Position numbers and translations under genes: made by a program. Positions 1-9,664 of a stretch of DNA of 64,000 bases are shown piece by piece (position 1 is the first letter of the stretch; each line of letters starts with the position of its first letter). The notes under the pieces are model-generated. The model was given only the letters and a program-made list of their open reading frames with translations, was not told where the DNA came from and searched no databases. Source of the stretch: Pedobacter sp. MC2016-24 (GTDB lineage: Bacteria; Bacteroidota; Bacteroidia; Sphingobacteriales; Sphingobacteriaceae). The DNA lies in assembly GCF_015223055.1 (NCBI RefSeq), contig NZ_JADFBX010000007.1, positions 245,113 to 309,112 of the forward strand, written 5' to 3'.

Positions 1-1
1 A

Positions 2-505
2 GTAACTGAGGTTAAAGGCAGCATCCTGATCATTCGTCCGCAAACCAGCTGGACCAGTTGGGCTAAAAAGTACGAGAATAAAAAAATTACAGCTTATGTG
101 ACCGCAAAACAGCTGAGTAGCATCGCCATGAGCGGAAACGGCAGTATCAACGTAATTGGTGCAGTTACTGCGGCAGAATTTGCCGTTACCTTAAGTGGCT
201 CTGGTTCGGTCAAACTTCATGTCGACGCCGATAAAATTACCGGTGTACTGAGTGGTTCCGGAAACATTGACATCAGTGGAAAAGCTAAAAATGCCAGTGT
301 TACGCTTAGCGGACCAGGTAATTTTGGCGGTAAATCGCTAGTGGTTGACAACCTTTCTGCGCGTATCAGTGGTTCTGGAAATATCAATGTCAAAACAGAC
401 GGTTCAATCAGTGCTTTTGTCAGCGGATCGGGACACGTATACTATACTGGTAACCCAGACATTAAGAAAACCGTGATTGGTTCAGGAGGCGTAATCGAAA
501 AATAA
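2..505 (+). CDS. GIN-domain (DUF2807) protein, 5' end off the window
   Basis: The frame is open from base 2 with no stop, so the true start lies before the window. A GTG at 98 is only an internal codon. The visible 167 residues carry a repeated Ser-Gly-Ser-Gly motif about every 18-20 residues, alternating with short beta strands. This is the pattern of the DUF2807 'putative auto-transporter adhesin head GIN' family, which folds as a right-handed beta-helix and is usually exported in Bacteroidota. The role of these proteins is not settled; surface or periplasmic location is inferred from the family because the signal peptide is outside the window. It converges with the response regulator gene 6 bp away. 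Confidence 0.8.
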   Translation, partial: VTEVKGSILIIRPQTSWTSWAKKYENKKITAYVTAKQLSSIAMSGNGSINVIGAVTAAEFAVTLSGSGSVKLHVDADKITGVLSGSGNIDISGKAKNASVTLSGPGNFGGKSLVVDNLSARISGSGNINVKTDGSISAFVSGSGHVYYTGNPDIKKTVIGSGGVIEK

Positions 506-511
506 GCCGGC

Positions 512-1270
512 TTAACGATCCAGCCATTGTTTAAAAGCAGCGGCTTTTTCCCTGCTGATCAGAATTTCTGCAGCAGGGTGCTTAATTAAAGTCACCTTAA
601 GTTTCCCATTGAAGAAATTGTGTATGCCTTTAATGCTGTTGATGCTGATGATGTGCTGGCGGTTGGCCCTGAAAAATACTTCGGGGTCAAGCTGCTCTTC
701 CAGCTCATCCATGGTATAAGATACGGGCTGTACACCATTGTTTTGCAAAACGAGGTGTGTGATTTTAAATTCTGAGTAAATATAGTCAATGTCTTTGACC
801 ACAATGGTTTTATACCCATCATTGACTTGTACCAGGAACCTTGAACGGTAAGCGACACCTTGTTTCTTAATGATTTCGACCAGGTTGGAAATGTCCGGAT
901 CGGGCTGAATGATATCCAGGATTTGTTGGTATTTGGCCAATGCTGCGGCCAGTTCTGTTTTGTGAATGGGTTTGAGCAAATAATCGATGCTGTTCACTTT
1001 AAATGCGCGGATGGCATACTCATCATAAGCCGTCGTAAATATGACCGGGGCGGTGATGGTTCTTGCAGAGAAAATTTCGAAGCAAAGTCCATCAGCTAAG
1101 CGAACATCCATTAAAATCAGATCGGGCGCATCCTGCTGGTCAAACCATTCAATGCTGTCGGCAACACTTTCTAAAATTCCGACTACGGTAATCTCAGGAT
1201 CCAACTCCTTTAGCATCAGCTGCAGACGGTTGGCATTGTGTATCTCATCTTCGATGATCAGTAATCTCAT
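512..1270 (-). CDS. LytTR-family response regulator
   Basis: This is the cytoplasmic output half of a two-component system. Residues 1-120 form a receiver domain with the acidic pair near residues 7-8, phosphoacceptor Asp55 in ILMDVRL and Lys in the YLLKP motif. Residues about 150-252 form a LytTR DNA-binding domain (RANRQHIISI, ISREKAAAFKQWL). The length of 252 is normal for the AgrA/LytR type. It lies 10 bp downstream of the sensor kinase on the same strand, so the two are co-transcribed. The efflux operon diverges from the pair, which makes that operon a plausible target, but no LytTR site was proven. Confidence 0.93.
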   Translation of the reverse strand: MRLLIIEDEIHNANRLQLMLKELDPEITVVGILESVADSIEWFDQQDAPDLILMDVRLADGLCFEIFSARTITAPVIFTTAYDEYAIRAFKVNSIDYLLKPIHKTELAAALAKYQQILDIIQPDPDISNLVEIIKKQGVAYRSRFLVQVNDGYKTIVVKDIDYIYSEFKITHLVLQNNGVQPVSYTMDELEEQLDPEVFFRANRQHIISINSIKGIHNFFNGKLKVTLIKHPAAEILISREKAAAFKQWLDR

Positions 1271-1280
1271 GATCTTAAAT

Positions 1281-2369
1281 TTACAGGTTCATTAGTGGTA
1301 ATTTAACAATAAACAGTTCCGTGGTTTCAATAACTTCAGGCACTGAACTGGACAACAACCGGTAGCGGCTTTCAATGTTTTTTAATCCGGTACAGGTAGA
1401 AGGAATATTATAACTGAGTCTTTGCAGGGAATTCTCGATAACCAGGTTACCTGCCTCGTCTTCATTGATGTGGATGATCAGCGGTTTCGAGCGTGAAGCC
1501 GTATTGTGTTTGATGGCATTTTCAAGTAACAGCTGGAGCGTAATGGGCGGAATTCCTTTTTTTAATACCGTATCATCCAGGTCAATCTCCATTTTAATGT
1601 TTTCGCCAAGCCTGATTTTGATCAGGTAAAAATAAGCCTTTGCAAACTTGATCTCTTCATCCACAGAAACAACGTTTTTATGAACGTTAACGATCATATA
1701 GCGGTACACGCGCGACAGGTTCTCCAGGAAATGCTGGGCCGCGTTCTGGTCTTCTGTGATGAGGGCAGACAGTGTGCTGAAATTGTTAAACATGAAGTGC
1801 GGGTCCAACTGCATTTTCAGAGATTCTAATTCTGCTTCCAGGGCGATTTGTTTCAGCTCGGCTGCCTTTAAACTCAGACTCGAACTTTCCAGCATGGCTT
1901 CCTTCCATTGTTCCAGGAAATAGTTGCCTGTATAGATGACGCTGATCATGATTGACAACAATACGCTGACCACAAAGGACTGGCGCAAAGCGAGTGCATT
2001 CAGATCGCTAAACTTGGTTTCTCCTCCAAAAAGCCATAAAGTGGCGTGCATATACACATATAAAAAGACGATGGTGGCCACAATCTGGATGCTGAACTGC
2101 AATAAGAACCTGGTAATGGGGAAATCAACCCAAGGCAGTCTGCTGTCCATTTTTCGGGCAATAAACAAACTGATCTCTGTAATGATGATGCAAAACATCA
2201 ATACGAAAAACCATTCCTTCAGAATTTCAGCTACGTCACGATTGAAAAACGCCGCCCAGGAGCGATATGGATCAATCATGAAGGCCAGTAAATAAAACCC
2301 TACAAATATGATCGCCAGGATAATAAAGCGGAAATACTTATAGGAATCTCTGTTTTGTTTTTTTGACAT
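1281..2369 (-). CDS. LytS/YehU-type sensor histidine kinase
   Basis: A membrane sensor kinase of the His_kinase (PF06580) family. Four hydrophobic segments at about residues 13-31, 53-71, 88-108 and 131-150 anchor it in the inner membrane with no large periplasmic sensor domain. A coiled coil follows (about 155-185), then the phosphoacceptor box QLDPHFMFNN with His191. The N-box LLLENAIKHN lies further on. The 362-residue length is usual. It precedes its LytTR partner by 10 bp. The signal it senses cannot be read from the sequence; a membrane-embedded cue is typical for this architecture. Confidence 0.92.
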   Translation of the reverse strand: MSKKQNRDSYKYFRFIILAIIFVGFYLLAFMIDPYRSWAAFFNRDVAEILKEWFFVLMFCIIITEISLFIARKMDSRLPWVDFPITRFLLQFSIQIVATIVFLYVYMHATLWLFGGETKFSDLNALALRQSFVVSVLLSIMISVIYTGNYFLEQWKEAMLESSSLSLKAAELKQIALEAELESLKMQLDPHFMFNNFSTLSALITEDQNAAQHFLENLSRVYRYMIVNVHKNVVSVDEEIKFAKAYFYLIKIRLGENIKMEIDLDDTVLKKGIPPITLQLLLENAIKHNTASRSKPLIIHINEDEAGNLVIENSLQRLSYNIPSTCTGLKNIESRYRLLSSSVPEVIETTELFIVKLPLMNL

Positions 2370-2426
2370 CGTTAATGCGATCTGGTTCTTTTACAAGAAT
2401 AAGGTTTATTCATTCCTTTTAAAATA

Positions 2427-2434
2427 CAAAACTA
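2427..2434 (-). promoter_or_regulatory. Candidate -7 box for the LytS/LytTR operon
   Basis: The minus strand reads TAGTTTTG, a full match to the Bacteroidota -7 consensus TAnnTTTG, 58 bp before the kinase start. No TTG was found at the expected -33 distance, so this is a weak call. Confidence 0.35.
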
Positions 2435-2563
2435 ACTGAATAGATGAAATGCATGACTAAAACGGAGAATCTACGGACTCAGTTGGGTGCGCTTTTAGGT
2501 CGTTTCGGTCTTTAATATGTTTTGTTCAGTCAACTTTTAGGGTTTTTGAGCCGGGCTGCGGAC

Positions 2564-2571
2564 TACTTTTG
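2564..2571 (+). promoter_or_regulatory. Candidate -7 box for the efflux operon
   Basis: TACTTTTG matches TAnnTTTG and lies 26 bp before the tolC-like start. A TTTG at 2545-2548 could be the -33 element, but the 15-bp spacing is shorter than the roughly 18-21 bp usually seen. Confidence 0.4.
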
Positions 2572-2597
2572 CCCATCGAAATTTCATTGCATATACT

Positions 2598-3941
2598 ATG
2601 AATCTGAATAAAATAACTTTTTTACTCCTGATGGCAGGTCTTTTACCTGCCAGTGTTTTCGCGCAGGCGGACAGTACGGGGCTTGATTTAACCAATGCCA
2701 ATCTGAGCCAGGTGATCAATTATGCCCTTAAAAATAAGCCCGGTGTGAAACAGGCCTTAATTGATCAGGAAATTGGAGAACGTGATATCAAATCTGCTTT
2801 GTCGGGCTGGTTGCCTCAAATTAATGCGGATGCGAATTTTAACCACAATCTGAAACAACAGGTCAATGCGCTGACTACAAACGGCGAGACTTCTTACATC
2901 ACATTTGGAACTAAGAATACCTCTGCATTGACATTGCAGGCCGATCAGCAGTTTTTGAACGCCGGACTGATCCAGGCTTCTAAATCGGCAAAATACTATA
3001 GACAGCAATATAGTCAGACAGCCGAAAATGTAAAAATCAATACGATTGTAGAGGTGAGCAAAGCTTTTTATGACATTCTAACCAGTCAGGAACAGTTTAA
3101 GATCATCGCCGAAAACATTGCACGACTGGAGAAACAATTTAGAGATGCAAAAGCACAGTATGAGGTAGGGCTGGTTGATAAAACCGATTATCAGCGTGCA
3201 CAGATCAGTTTAAGCAATTCGAAAGCGGATCAAAAAAGAACACAGGAACTTTTAAAATACAAGTATGCCTATTTGAAATCATTGATTGGTTATAAGCCGG
3301 AGAAAGATTTGAGCCTGGCTTTTAACAATGAAGCGATGGAGCAAAACGTATTGGTCGATACCGCGCAGGTATTGAATCACCAGAATAGGATAGAGTATCG
3401 CTTGCTGCAGACCCAACGTGAGTTGCAACACATTAGCACCAGTTACAATAAACTGGCTTATATGCCGAAACTGTCCGGCTTTGTAAATTACAGCTGGAAC
3501 TACATGGCCAATGATTTCAGTAAGCTGTATGACCAGTCCTTTCCGGGCGCTATCGTGGGCCTGAAATTAAATATCCCGATTTTTCAGGGTGGAAAACGTA
3601 CCCAGGAGATTCGCAAATCGCAATTGCTGGAAAAACGCATAGATCTGGATCTGGAGAATTCAAAAAATCAGATCAATAGCCAATACGAGCAAGCCATGGC
3701 TACTTATAAAGCCAGCTTAAACGATTGGAGAACTGCTCACGGAAATGTAGACATCTCCAAACAGGTTTATGGAACAATCAAACTTCAGTATGATGAAGGC
3801 ATTAAAACTTATCTGGATCTGATGACAGCAGAGAGTGATCTGCGAACGGCTCAACTTAATTATTTAAATGCATTGTACACTTTGCTTTCGGCAAAACTGG
3901 ATGTGCAACAGGCTTTAGGAACAATAACCATCACGCAATAA
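2598..3941 (+). CDS. TolC-family outer membrane efflux protein
   Basis: Outer membrane channel of a tripartite RND efflux pump. A Sec signal peptide covers about residues 1-22 (ending VFAQA). The mature part has the two long amphipathic helical repeats of the OEP family (for example KAQYEVGLVDKTDYQRAQ and IKLQYDEGIKTYLDLMTAES). It has the normal 447-residue length. It is the first gene of a three-gene operon: the adaptor starts 2 bp after its stop, and the pump follows. The substrate is unknown. Divergent transcription from the LytS/LytTR pair suggests that system may control it. Confidence 0.93.
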   Translation: MNLNKITFLLLMAGLLPASVFAQADSTGLDLTNANLSQVINYALKNKPGVKQALIDQEIGERDIKSALSGWLPQINADANFNHNLKQQVNALTTNGETSYITFGTKNTSALTLQADQQFLNAGLIQASKSAKYYRQQYSQTAENVKINTIVEVSKAFYDILTSQEQFKIIAENIARLEKQFRDAKAQYEVGLVDKTDYQRAQISLSNSKADQKRTQELLKYKYAYLKSLIGYKPEKDLSLAFNNEAMEQNVLVDTAQVLNHQNRIEYRLLQTQRELQHISTSYNKLAYMPKLSGFVNYSWNYMANDFSKLYDQSFPGAIVGLKLNIPIFQGGKRTQEIRKSQLLEKRIDLDLENSKNQINSQYEQAMATYKASLNDWRTAHGNVDISKQVYGTIKLQYDEGIKTYLDLMTAESDLRTAQLNYLNALYTLLSAKLDVQQALGTITITQ

Positions 3942-3943
3942 AC

Positions 3944-5059
3944 ATGAAATTCAAATTTATAACCCCAGGTATTTTACTATTCAGTGCAGCAGTTTTAACT
4001 TCCTGCGGAAGTTCGGAAAAACCAGCACAGGCAACCGGGCCTGCAGCAACACCAGTGAGTGTGTATACAGTAACTGAACAAGAGTTTAGCACAGTTGACG
4101 CTTATCCGGGCGTGGTGGTCGCTTTAAATGAGGTGGAACTGCGTGCGGAGGTTGGTGGCTACATTACCGGAATCTTTGTACAAGACGGACAAAAAGTAAG
4201 TAAAGGACAGAAACTGTATGAAATAGACCGCACCAATTACCTGGCAGCTTACAATTCTGCAAAAGCAAACCTGGAAGTTTCTAAAGCCAATCACAACAAG
4301 GCAAAGAAGGATGCCGAGCGTTATACCAATCTGGCCAAACAAGAAGCCATTGCACAACAAAGGGTAGATTATGCATTGACCGATCTGGCCAACGCGGCTT
4401 CGCAGGTAGCTGTAGCTGAAGCCAGTCTGGCCACGGCAAAAGCGAATCTAAACCGCTCGGTTATCTTTTCTCCAATGAACGGGACGATTGGCATTTCGCA
4501 GGTAAAACCGGGCGCATTGGTTACACAAGGCTCAACCCTGCTGAATACCGTATCTGCAAACGATCCGATAGCGGTGGATATTGCGGTAAACCAGAATGAC
4601 ATATCACGTTTCAGCAAATTGCAACATGACCAATCGGTGGTCAAAGATGCAGTCTTCAGTATCGAATTACAGGATAAAAGCAGCTACCAGTTGCCAGGGA
4701 AGATTGTGGCCATTGACCGTGCGGTAGATCCGGGTACCGGAACCATTAAAGTGCGGATCAGTTACCCCAATGCTAAGGGCACTTTATTTAGCGGCATGAC
4801 TTGTAATGTGAAAGTGCTGAACAAGTTTGAAAATAAACAATTGACGATTCCTTATAAAGCAGTTTCAGAGCAATTGGGCGAGTACATGGTTTACGTAGTA
4901 GGCGACAGTAGCAAAGCGGAGCAGCGGATCCTTAAACTTGGTGTACAGGCTAACGAGCAGATTGTAGTACTGAGCGGATTAAAAGCAGGCGAAGTGATTG
5001 TGTCAGAAGGTGCACAAAATTTAAGACCAGGTGCTGTAGTACAGCCAACATCTAAATAA
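3944..5059 (+). CDS. RND efflux periplasmic adaptor (AcrA/MexA type)
   Basis: Membrane fusion protein bridging the inner membrane pump and the outer membrane channel. It has a lipoprotein signal with lipobox LTSC (Cys21), so it is likely tethered to the inner membrane. The order is beta-barrel/lipoyl half (VEVGGYITG-like strand at about 60-75), an alpha-helical hairpin (about 95-165, NSAKANLEVSKANHNKAKK), the second lipoyl half with the SPMNGTIG motif (about 177), then barrel and membrane-proximal domains. The 371-residue length is standard. It sits between the TolC-like and AcrB-like genes with gaps of 2 and 6 bp. Confidence 0.95.
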   Translation: MKFKFITPGILLFSAAVLTSCGSSEKPAQATGPAATPVSVYTVTEQEFSTVDAYPGVVVALNEVELRAEVGGYITGIFVQDGQKVSKGQKLYEIDRTNYLAAYNSAKANLEVSKANHNKAKKDAERYTNLAKQEAIAQQRVDYALTDLANAASQVAVAEASLATAKANLNRSVIFSPMNGTIGISQVKPGALVTQGSTLLNTVSANDPIAVDIAVNQNDISRFSKLQHDQSVVKDAVFSIELQDKSSYQLPGKIVAIDRAVDPGTGTIKVRISYPNAKGTLFSGMTCNVKVLNKFENKQLTIPYKAVSEQLGEYMVYVVGDSSKAEQRILKLGVQANEQIVVLSGLKAGEVIVSEGAQNLRPGAVVQPTSK

Positions 5060-5065
5060 GAGATT

Positions 5066-8000
5066 ATGATTTCAGAAGTATTTATTAAACGTCCGGTAAC
5101 GGCGATTGTGATCTCCATACTCATTGTAATGGTGGGGATCATTGTGCTTACCGGATTGCCGATCAGCCAATATCCCAATATCGCGCCGCCAACTGTAACG
5201 GTGAGCGCAACCTATACCGGTGCAGACGCGCAAACGGTGGAACAAACCGTAACAACTCCTATCGAAAGTCAGATTAATGGTACGCCAGGAATGAAATACC
5301 TCACTTCTTCAAGTACAGCCGATGGGCGTTCGACCATTACGGTGACTTTTGAAGTAGGAACCGATATCGATGTCGCCGCGCTGGATGTTCAGAATAGGGT
5401 AGGCATTGCCGAACCTTCGTTACCTGAGGCCGTACGCAGGCTAGGGGTAACCACCAAGAAAGCAAACACAGACATGTTGATGGTACTGGGTTTATATTCG
5501 CCAAAGGGAACCTACGACCAGAAGTTCTTGTCTAACTACTCCAATCTATATCTGAAAGATGCCCTCTTGAGGGTAAAAGGAGTAGGTGATGTGATGGCCT
5601 TTGGTCAGCCATTTAGTATGCGGATCTGGTTAGATGCCAACAAAATGGCATCAATGGGCATCACACCTGCAGAAGTTTCTGCGGCCATTCAGGAACAAAA
5701 CACCCGTATTCCGGGCGGAAGTGTAGGTGGCCCGCCTCAAAAAGACAACCAGACTTTTGAGTTTTCTGTCATTATGGATGGCGACCTCAGTACAGAAGAG
5801 GAATTTAAAAATATCATTGTCAAAACATCAGATCAGGGATCTGCAGTGTATTTAAAAGACATTGCCCGGGTTGAATTGGGTGAATTTGCTTACAGTATTA
5901 AAGCAGAGATTAATGGTAAAACGGCAGCCATGATGGGTGTGAACCAGACACCAGGAGGGAATGCCGTGCAGACTTACGATGCCATCATTGAAACACTGGA
6001 TAAACTGAAGAAATCATTTCCAGCTGATATGGATTATACCATAGGTTATGAAACAGTTTCTATTGTCAATGTATCCATCAATAGTGTTGTACATACGTTG
6101 ATTGAAGCTTTGGTGCTGGTGACGATTGTGGTGTTCTTATTCCTGCAAAGCTGGAGGGCAACGCTCATTCCCGTGCTGGCTATTCCGGTGTCTATCATTG
6201 GTACCTTCATATTCTTTACCATACTCGGCTTTTCGGTAAACGTATTGACGATGTTTGGTTTTGTGCTCGCCATCGGTATTGTGGTTGATGATGCCATTGT
6301 GGTGGTAGAAGCTGTACAACATTACATGGATCATGAAGGTTTGTCGGCTAAGGAGGCTACACTTAAAGCCATGAAAGACATTACGGCTCCGGTTATTGCG
6401 ATTGCTTTAATTTTGGCCGCGGTATTTGTTCCGGTAGGTTTTATTCCGGGTATGGTTGGTCAGTTGTATCAGCAATTCGCCATTACCATTGCGATATCCG
6501 TAATCATATCCGCATTTATTGCCCTGTCTTTAACACCTGCATTATGTTCATTGTTGTTGAAACCAACACATCTGGATAAAGAATCTAAGGGTTTAAACAA
6601 GTTTTTCTACAAGTTTAACCAGTGGTTTGCACGGGTAACCAGCAAATATTCAAAAGGGGTACAATGGTGTTTGAAAAGAGCAGCCCTGGTGGTGGTACTT
6701 TTGGTATGCATTTATGTGGGTACCATCGGTATGTTTGCCACCAAACCATCTGGATTTATTCCCAACGAAGATGCAGGCGTATTTTTAATGGGGGCTACAC
6801 TTCCGGAAGGTGCTTCAGCTGTACGTACAGATGCTTTTGTAAAAAGGATTACCGAAACGATTCGTAAAGAAAACCCGGAAATTAAAAGTGTCACTTCTAT
6901 TTCGGGGATGAACATCTTAAACAGTTCATTCAAATCCAATGCGGCAACTTTCTTTGTACAGTTAAACCATTGGGATGACCGTAAAAAAGATGTAACTGCG
7001 GTACTGGCCAATGTATATAAAGCCTTTGGCGGAGATAAAGAGGGGAATATCATTGCTGTGCAACCACCTCCAATTCCGGGTTTGGGGATCAGTGGCGGTT
7101 TTACCATGCAGATTCAGGAACAGCAGGCAGGTGATATCAAAAGGTTTGAAGGTGTCGTGGGTAAGTTTTTAGGCGCCGCCAATCAGGACGCAGCCATTGG
7201 TATGGCTTATACCTTGTTCAGTTCCAATACACCCAATTACAAGATTCAGGTAGACCGAGATCAGGTTAAAAAGATGGGGGTATCTATTGGTGCGGTTTAC
7301 AGTACCATTTCTGCCTACTTTGGCAGCAGCTATATCAATGATTTTACCAAGTACGGCAGAAGCTTTAGGGTGGTTGCCCAGGCTGATACAGCTCACAGGA
7401 GCCGGATTGAAGATTTGAACCAGTTGTATGTTAAAAACATGAAAGGTGTTCCGGTACCTTTAGGCACATTGGTATCCTATAAAAAAGTTGAGAATCCTTC
7501 GGTAATCAATCACTATAACCTGTTTCGGTCCATTGAAGTGAGTGGTGCCGCAAAACCCGGTAAAAGTAGTGGTGAGGCATTGGCTGCTTTAGAAAAAGTA
7601 GCTGCACAAACCTTGCCAGCGGGCTATAGTTATAATTTTGCAGGCTTGAGTCAGCAGGAACAAGAAGCTGGGAACAGTACCACAGTTATATTTGCATTAA
7701 TTATTGTTGTCGTATTCCTTTTATTGGCCTCTTTATATGAGAGCTGGTCTGTTCCCTTTTCAATTTTACTCAGCGTTCCTTTAGGTTTGTTTGGTGCAAT
7801 TCTTGCCTTAATGTTTTTACCGCACCTGGACAATAACATTTATGCTCAGGTTGGGCTGATCACCCTGATTGGCCTTTCTGCAAAGAATGCGATTCTGATT
7901 GTAGAATTTGCCAAAGAAAGGGTGGATTGGGGAATGGGACTCATCCCTGCAACGATGGAGGCTGTTAAGCTCAGGCTACGTCCGATTGTCATGACCTCAC

Positions 8001-8254
8001 TGGCTTTTATTTTAGGTGTTGTGCCTTTGGTATTATCTGTAGGTGCTGGTGCTGTGTCCAGACAAACGATTGGCTGGACGGTAGCTGCGGGTATGCTTTC
8101 TGCCACCATATTGGCGATTTTCATCGTACCAGTTTTGTTTGTACTGATCACAAAACTGGCTTATGGCAAGCAAAAACTAGCTGAGCTTGAAGCCGCTTAC
8201 CAGCCGGAAGCACATCAGGATACTTTACATGCTGATCCGGATATAGAAGATTAA
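5066..8254 (+). CDS. RND multidrug efflux permease (AcrB/HAE1 family)
   Basis: Inner membrane proton-driven exporter of hydrophobic and amphiphilic compounds. At 1062 residues it is full length for HAE1 pumps. It begins with the family signature MISEVFIKRPVTA and the first transmembrane helix. Two large periplasmic loops lie between TM1-TM2 and TM7-TM8. The proton-relay motif GIVVDDAIVVVEA in TM4 has the paired Asp residues, and the second-half counterpart is SAKNAILIVEFAKE. Heavy-metal (CzcA) pumps have a different TM4 signature, so multidrug type is preferred. It is the third gene of the efflux operon. Confidence 0.96.
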   Translation: MISEVFIKRPVTAIVISILIVMVGIIVLTGLPISQYPNIAPPTVTVSATYTGADAQTVEQTVTTPIESQINGTPGMKYLTSSSTADGRSTITVTFEVGTDIDVAALDVQNRVGIAEPSLPEAVRRLGVTTKKANTDMLMVLGLYSPKGTYDQKFLSNYSNLYLKDALLRVKGVGDVMAFGQPFSMRIWLDANKMASMGITPAEVSAAIQEQNTRIPGGSVGGPPQKDNQTFEFSVIMDGDLSTEEEFKNIIVKTSDQGSAVYLKDIARVELGEFAYSIKAEINGKTAAMMGVNQTPGGNAVQTYDAIIETLDKLKKSFPADMDYTIGYETVSIVNVSINSVVHTLIEALVLVTIVVFLFLQSWRATLIPVLAIPVSIIGTFIFFTILGFSVNVLTMFGFVLAIGIVVDDAIVVVEAVQHYMDHEGLSAKEATLKAMKDITAPVIAIALILAAVFVPVGFIPGMVGQLYQQFAITIAISVIISAFIALSLTPALCSLLLKPTHLDKESKGLNKFFYKFNQWFARVTSKYSKGVQWCLKRAALVVVLLVCIYVGTIGMFATKPSGFIPNEDAGVFLMGATLPEGASAVRTDAFVKRITETIRKENPEIKSVTSISGMNILNSSFKSNAATFFVQLNHWDDRKKDVTAVLANVYKAFGGDKEGNIIAVQPPPIPGLGISGGFTMQIQEQQAGDIKRFEGVVGKFLGAANQDAAIGMAYTLFSSNTPNYKIQVDRDQVKKMGVSIGAVYSTISAYFGSSYINDFTKYGRSFRVVAQADTAHRSRIEDLNQLYVKNMKGVPVPLGTLVSYKKVENPSVINHYNLFRSIEVSGAAKPGKSSGEALAALEKVAAQTLPAGYSYNFAGLSQQEQEAGNSTTVIFALIIVVVFLLLASLYESWSVPFSILLSVPLGLFGAILALMFLPHLDNNIYAQVGLITLIGLSAKNAILIVEFAKERVDWGMGLIPATMEAVKLRLRPIVMTSLAFILGVVPLVLSVGAGAVSRQTIGWTVAAGMLSATILAIFIVPVLFVLITKLAYGKQKLAELEAAYQPEAHQDTLHADPDIED

Positions 8255-8268
8255 AAGAATGACAACCT

Positions 8269-9078
8269 ATGATGATTTTCGGTAAAAGAAGTTTAATGTT
8301 GTTGCTGACAAGCCTGGTGCTTGTCAGCTGCAATCAGTTTGAATATAGCCCAAACCAGATTTTTGATAAAGACTCCCGACAGGATATCAATGCGGCGAAC
8401 CTTAAAGCACTTGGGAAAGGTGAAGGGGATGATACTGTTCGCTTTGTACTGACAGGTGATACCCAGAAATCCAGGGACGAAACGGTAAAATTATATCAAA
8501 AAGTAAATCAGATACCCGGAATAGACTTCGTCGTAGTGGCCGGGGATATTTCTGAATTTGGTGTACTCAAGGAAATGGAATGGATAGACCGTGAGCTGGA
8601 GAAATTGAATATGCCTTATCTTGCCGTAATTGGAAATCATGACCTGACCTCAAGGGGCAAAGATGTTTTTCTCCGCATGTTTGGGCCGCTCAATTATTCT
8701 TTTGTGTATGGCGGTATTAAATTCATCTGTCACGATAGCAATAGCCGCGAGTACGGTTTCAACGGCAAAGTACCTGATGTAGACTGGTTAAAAACCCAGT
8801 TAAAACCCGAAGCTGGTGTGGAGCACTATGTAACCATATCACACGTTCCACCAATTTCTGAAGATTTTGATCCTAAACTGGTCACAGATTATACCGCTGC
8901 ATTTGCAGCTACGCCTGGTTTTTTAGCATCACTGCATGCGCACACACACAATTACGAATTGTTTTATCCCGATAAATCCGGTATTCCTTATGTCATTACG
9001 AGTGCAGTAGGGAATAATGAATTTTTATTGGTAGAAATTGTTAATCATAAAGTTAGTTTTGAGCGGATATCTTTCTAA
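8269..9078 (+). CDS. Lipoprotein metallophosphoesterase
   Basis: A calcineurin-like phosphoesterase predicted to be exported as a lipoprotein (lipobox LVSC, Cys21 of MMIFGKRS...). The dinuclear metal motifs appear in order: GDTQKS (the usual GD.H position has Gln), GDISEFG, GNHD, SHVPP and HAHTHNY. The 269-residue length fits a single catalytic domain. The substrate is unknown; the family includes phosphodiesterases and phosphomonoesterases. It starts 14 bp after the RND pump and may be co-transcribed. Its 3' end overlaps the next gene by up to 41 bp in another frame. Confidence 0.85.
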   Translation: MMIFGKRSLMLLLTSLVLVSCNQFEYSPNQIFDKDSRQDINAANLKALGKGEGDDTVRFVLTGDTQKSRDETVKLYQKVNQIPGIDFVVVAGDISEFGVLKEMEWIDRELEKLNMPYLAVIGNHDLTSRGKDVFLRMFGPLNYSFVYGGIKFICHDSNSREYGFNGKVPDVDWLKTQLKPEAGVEHYVTISHVPPISEDFDPKLVTDYTAAFAATPGFLASLHAHTHNYELFYPDKSGIPYVITSAVGNNEFLLVEIVNHKVSFERISF

Positions 9079-9664
9079 AATATATGGCCTGTTGTTGTTT
9101 TCGGGGCTTTTGATTCCTAAAACACAGGCACAAAAGCTCCGGTTTCTAGTGCCAGATGCTGCTGTAGTGCAGTTTGCAGGTAGTATTGGCTATTTAAGTG
9201 GCGGCATTGGCTACGATCTTTTTAAGAACCAGCGGGGAAGCCTGGATTTTAGTTACGGCTATGTACCAAAAAGCAAAGGCGGTGAATTGAATATTGTCAC
9301 CGCGAAATTTGCCTATCGGCCATTAGTGATTAAGTTGAAAGATTGGGGGAAGATCTATCCGATTAACCCAGGCTTTTTTGCCACCTATACTTTTCAAAAA
9401 GACCTGTCCTTCATTTTTAACCGTACCCGGTACGCTAAGGATTATTATTACTGGTCTGAAGCCTTGCGCCCACACCTTTCCTTTTCCAATGAGGTTGAAC
9501 TGGACGCGAGGAAACTAATTCCCGGTTCTGGCTTTAAAGCGATCAGTGTATACACCGAGTTCAATACCAACGACTATTATCTGATTAATTACCTCCAGAA
9601 TACTTCTACCTTATCCTTACCTGACGTATTTCAGCTCGGTTTGGGGCTGAAATTGAAATTCTAA
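9038..9664 (+). CDS. Predicted outer membrane beta-barrel protein, unknown function
   Basis: No family was recognised. A hydrophobic leader (YGLLLFSGLLIPKTQAQ) looks like a signal peptide. The rest alternates polar and hydrophobic residues and ends in aromatic Phe (LGLGLKLKF), as barrel proteins do. No ATG is available upstream. The possible starts are TTG at 9038 or TTG at 9059, both inside the phosphoesterase gene, so the start is uncertain and translational coupling is likely. It probably belongs to the end of the efflux/phosphoesterase transcript. Confidence 0.65.
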   Translation: MLIIKLVLSGYLSKIYGLLLFSGLLIPKTQAQKLRFLVPDAAVVQFAGSIGYLSGGIGYDLFKNQRGSLDFSYGYVPKSKGGELNIVTAKFAYRPLVIKLKDWGKIYPINPGFFATYTFQKDLSFIFNRTRYAKDYYYWSEALRPHLSFSNEVELDARKLIPGSGFKAISVYTEFNTNDYYLINYLQNTSTLSLPDVFQLGLGLKLKF

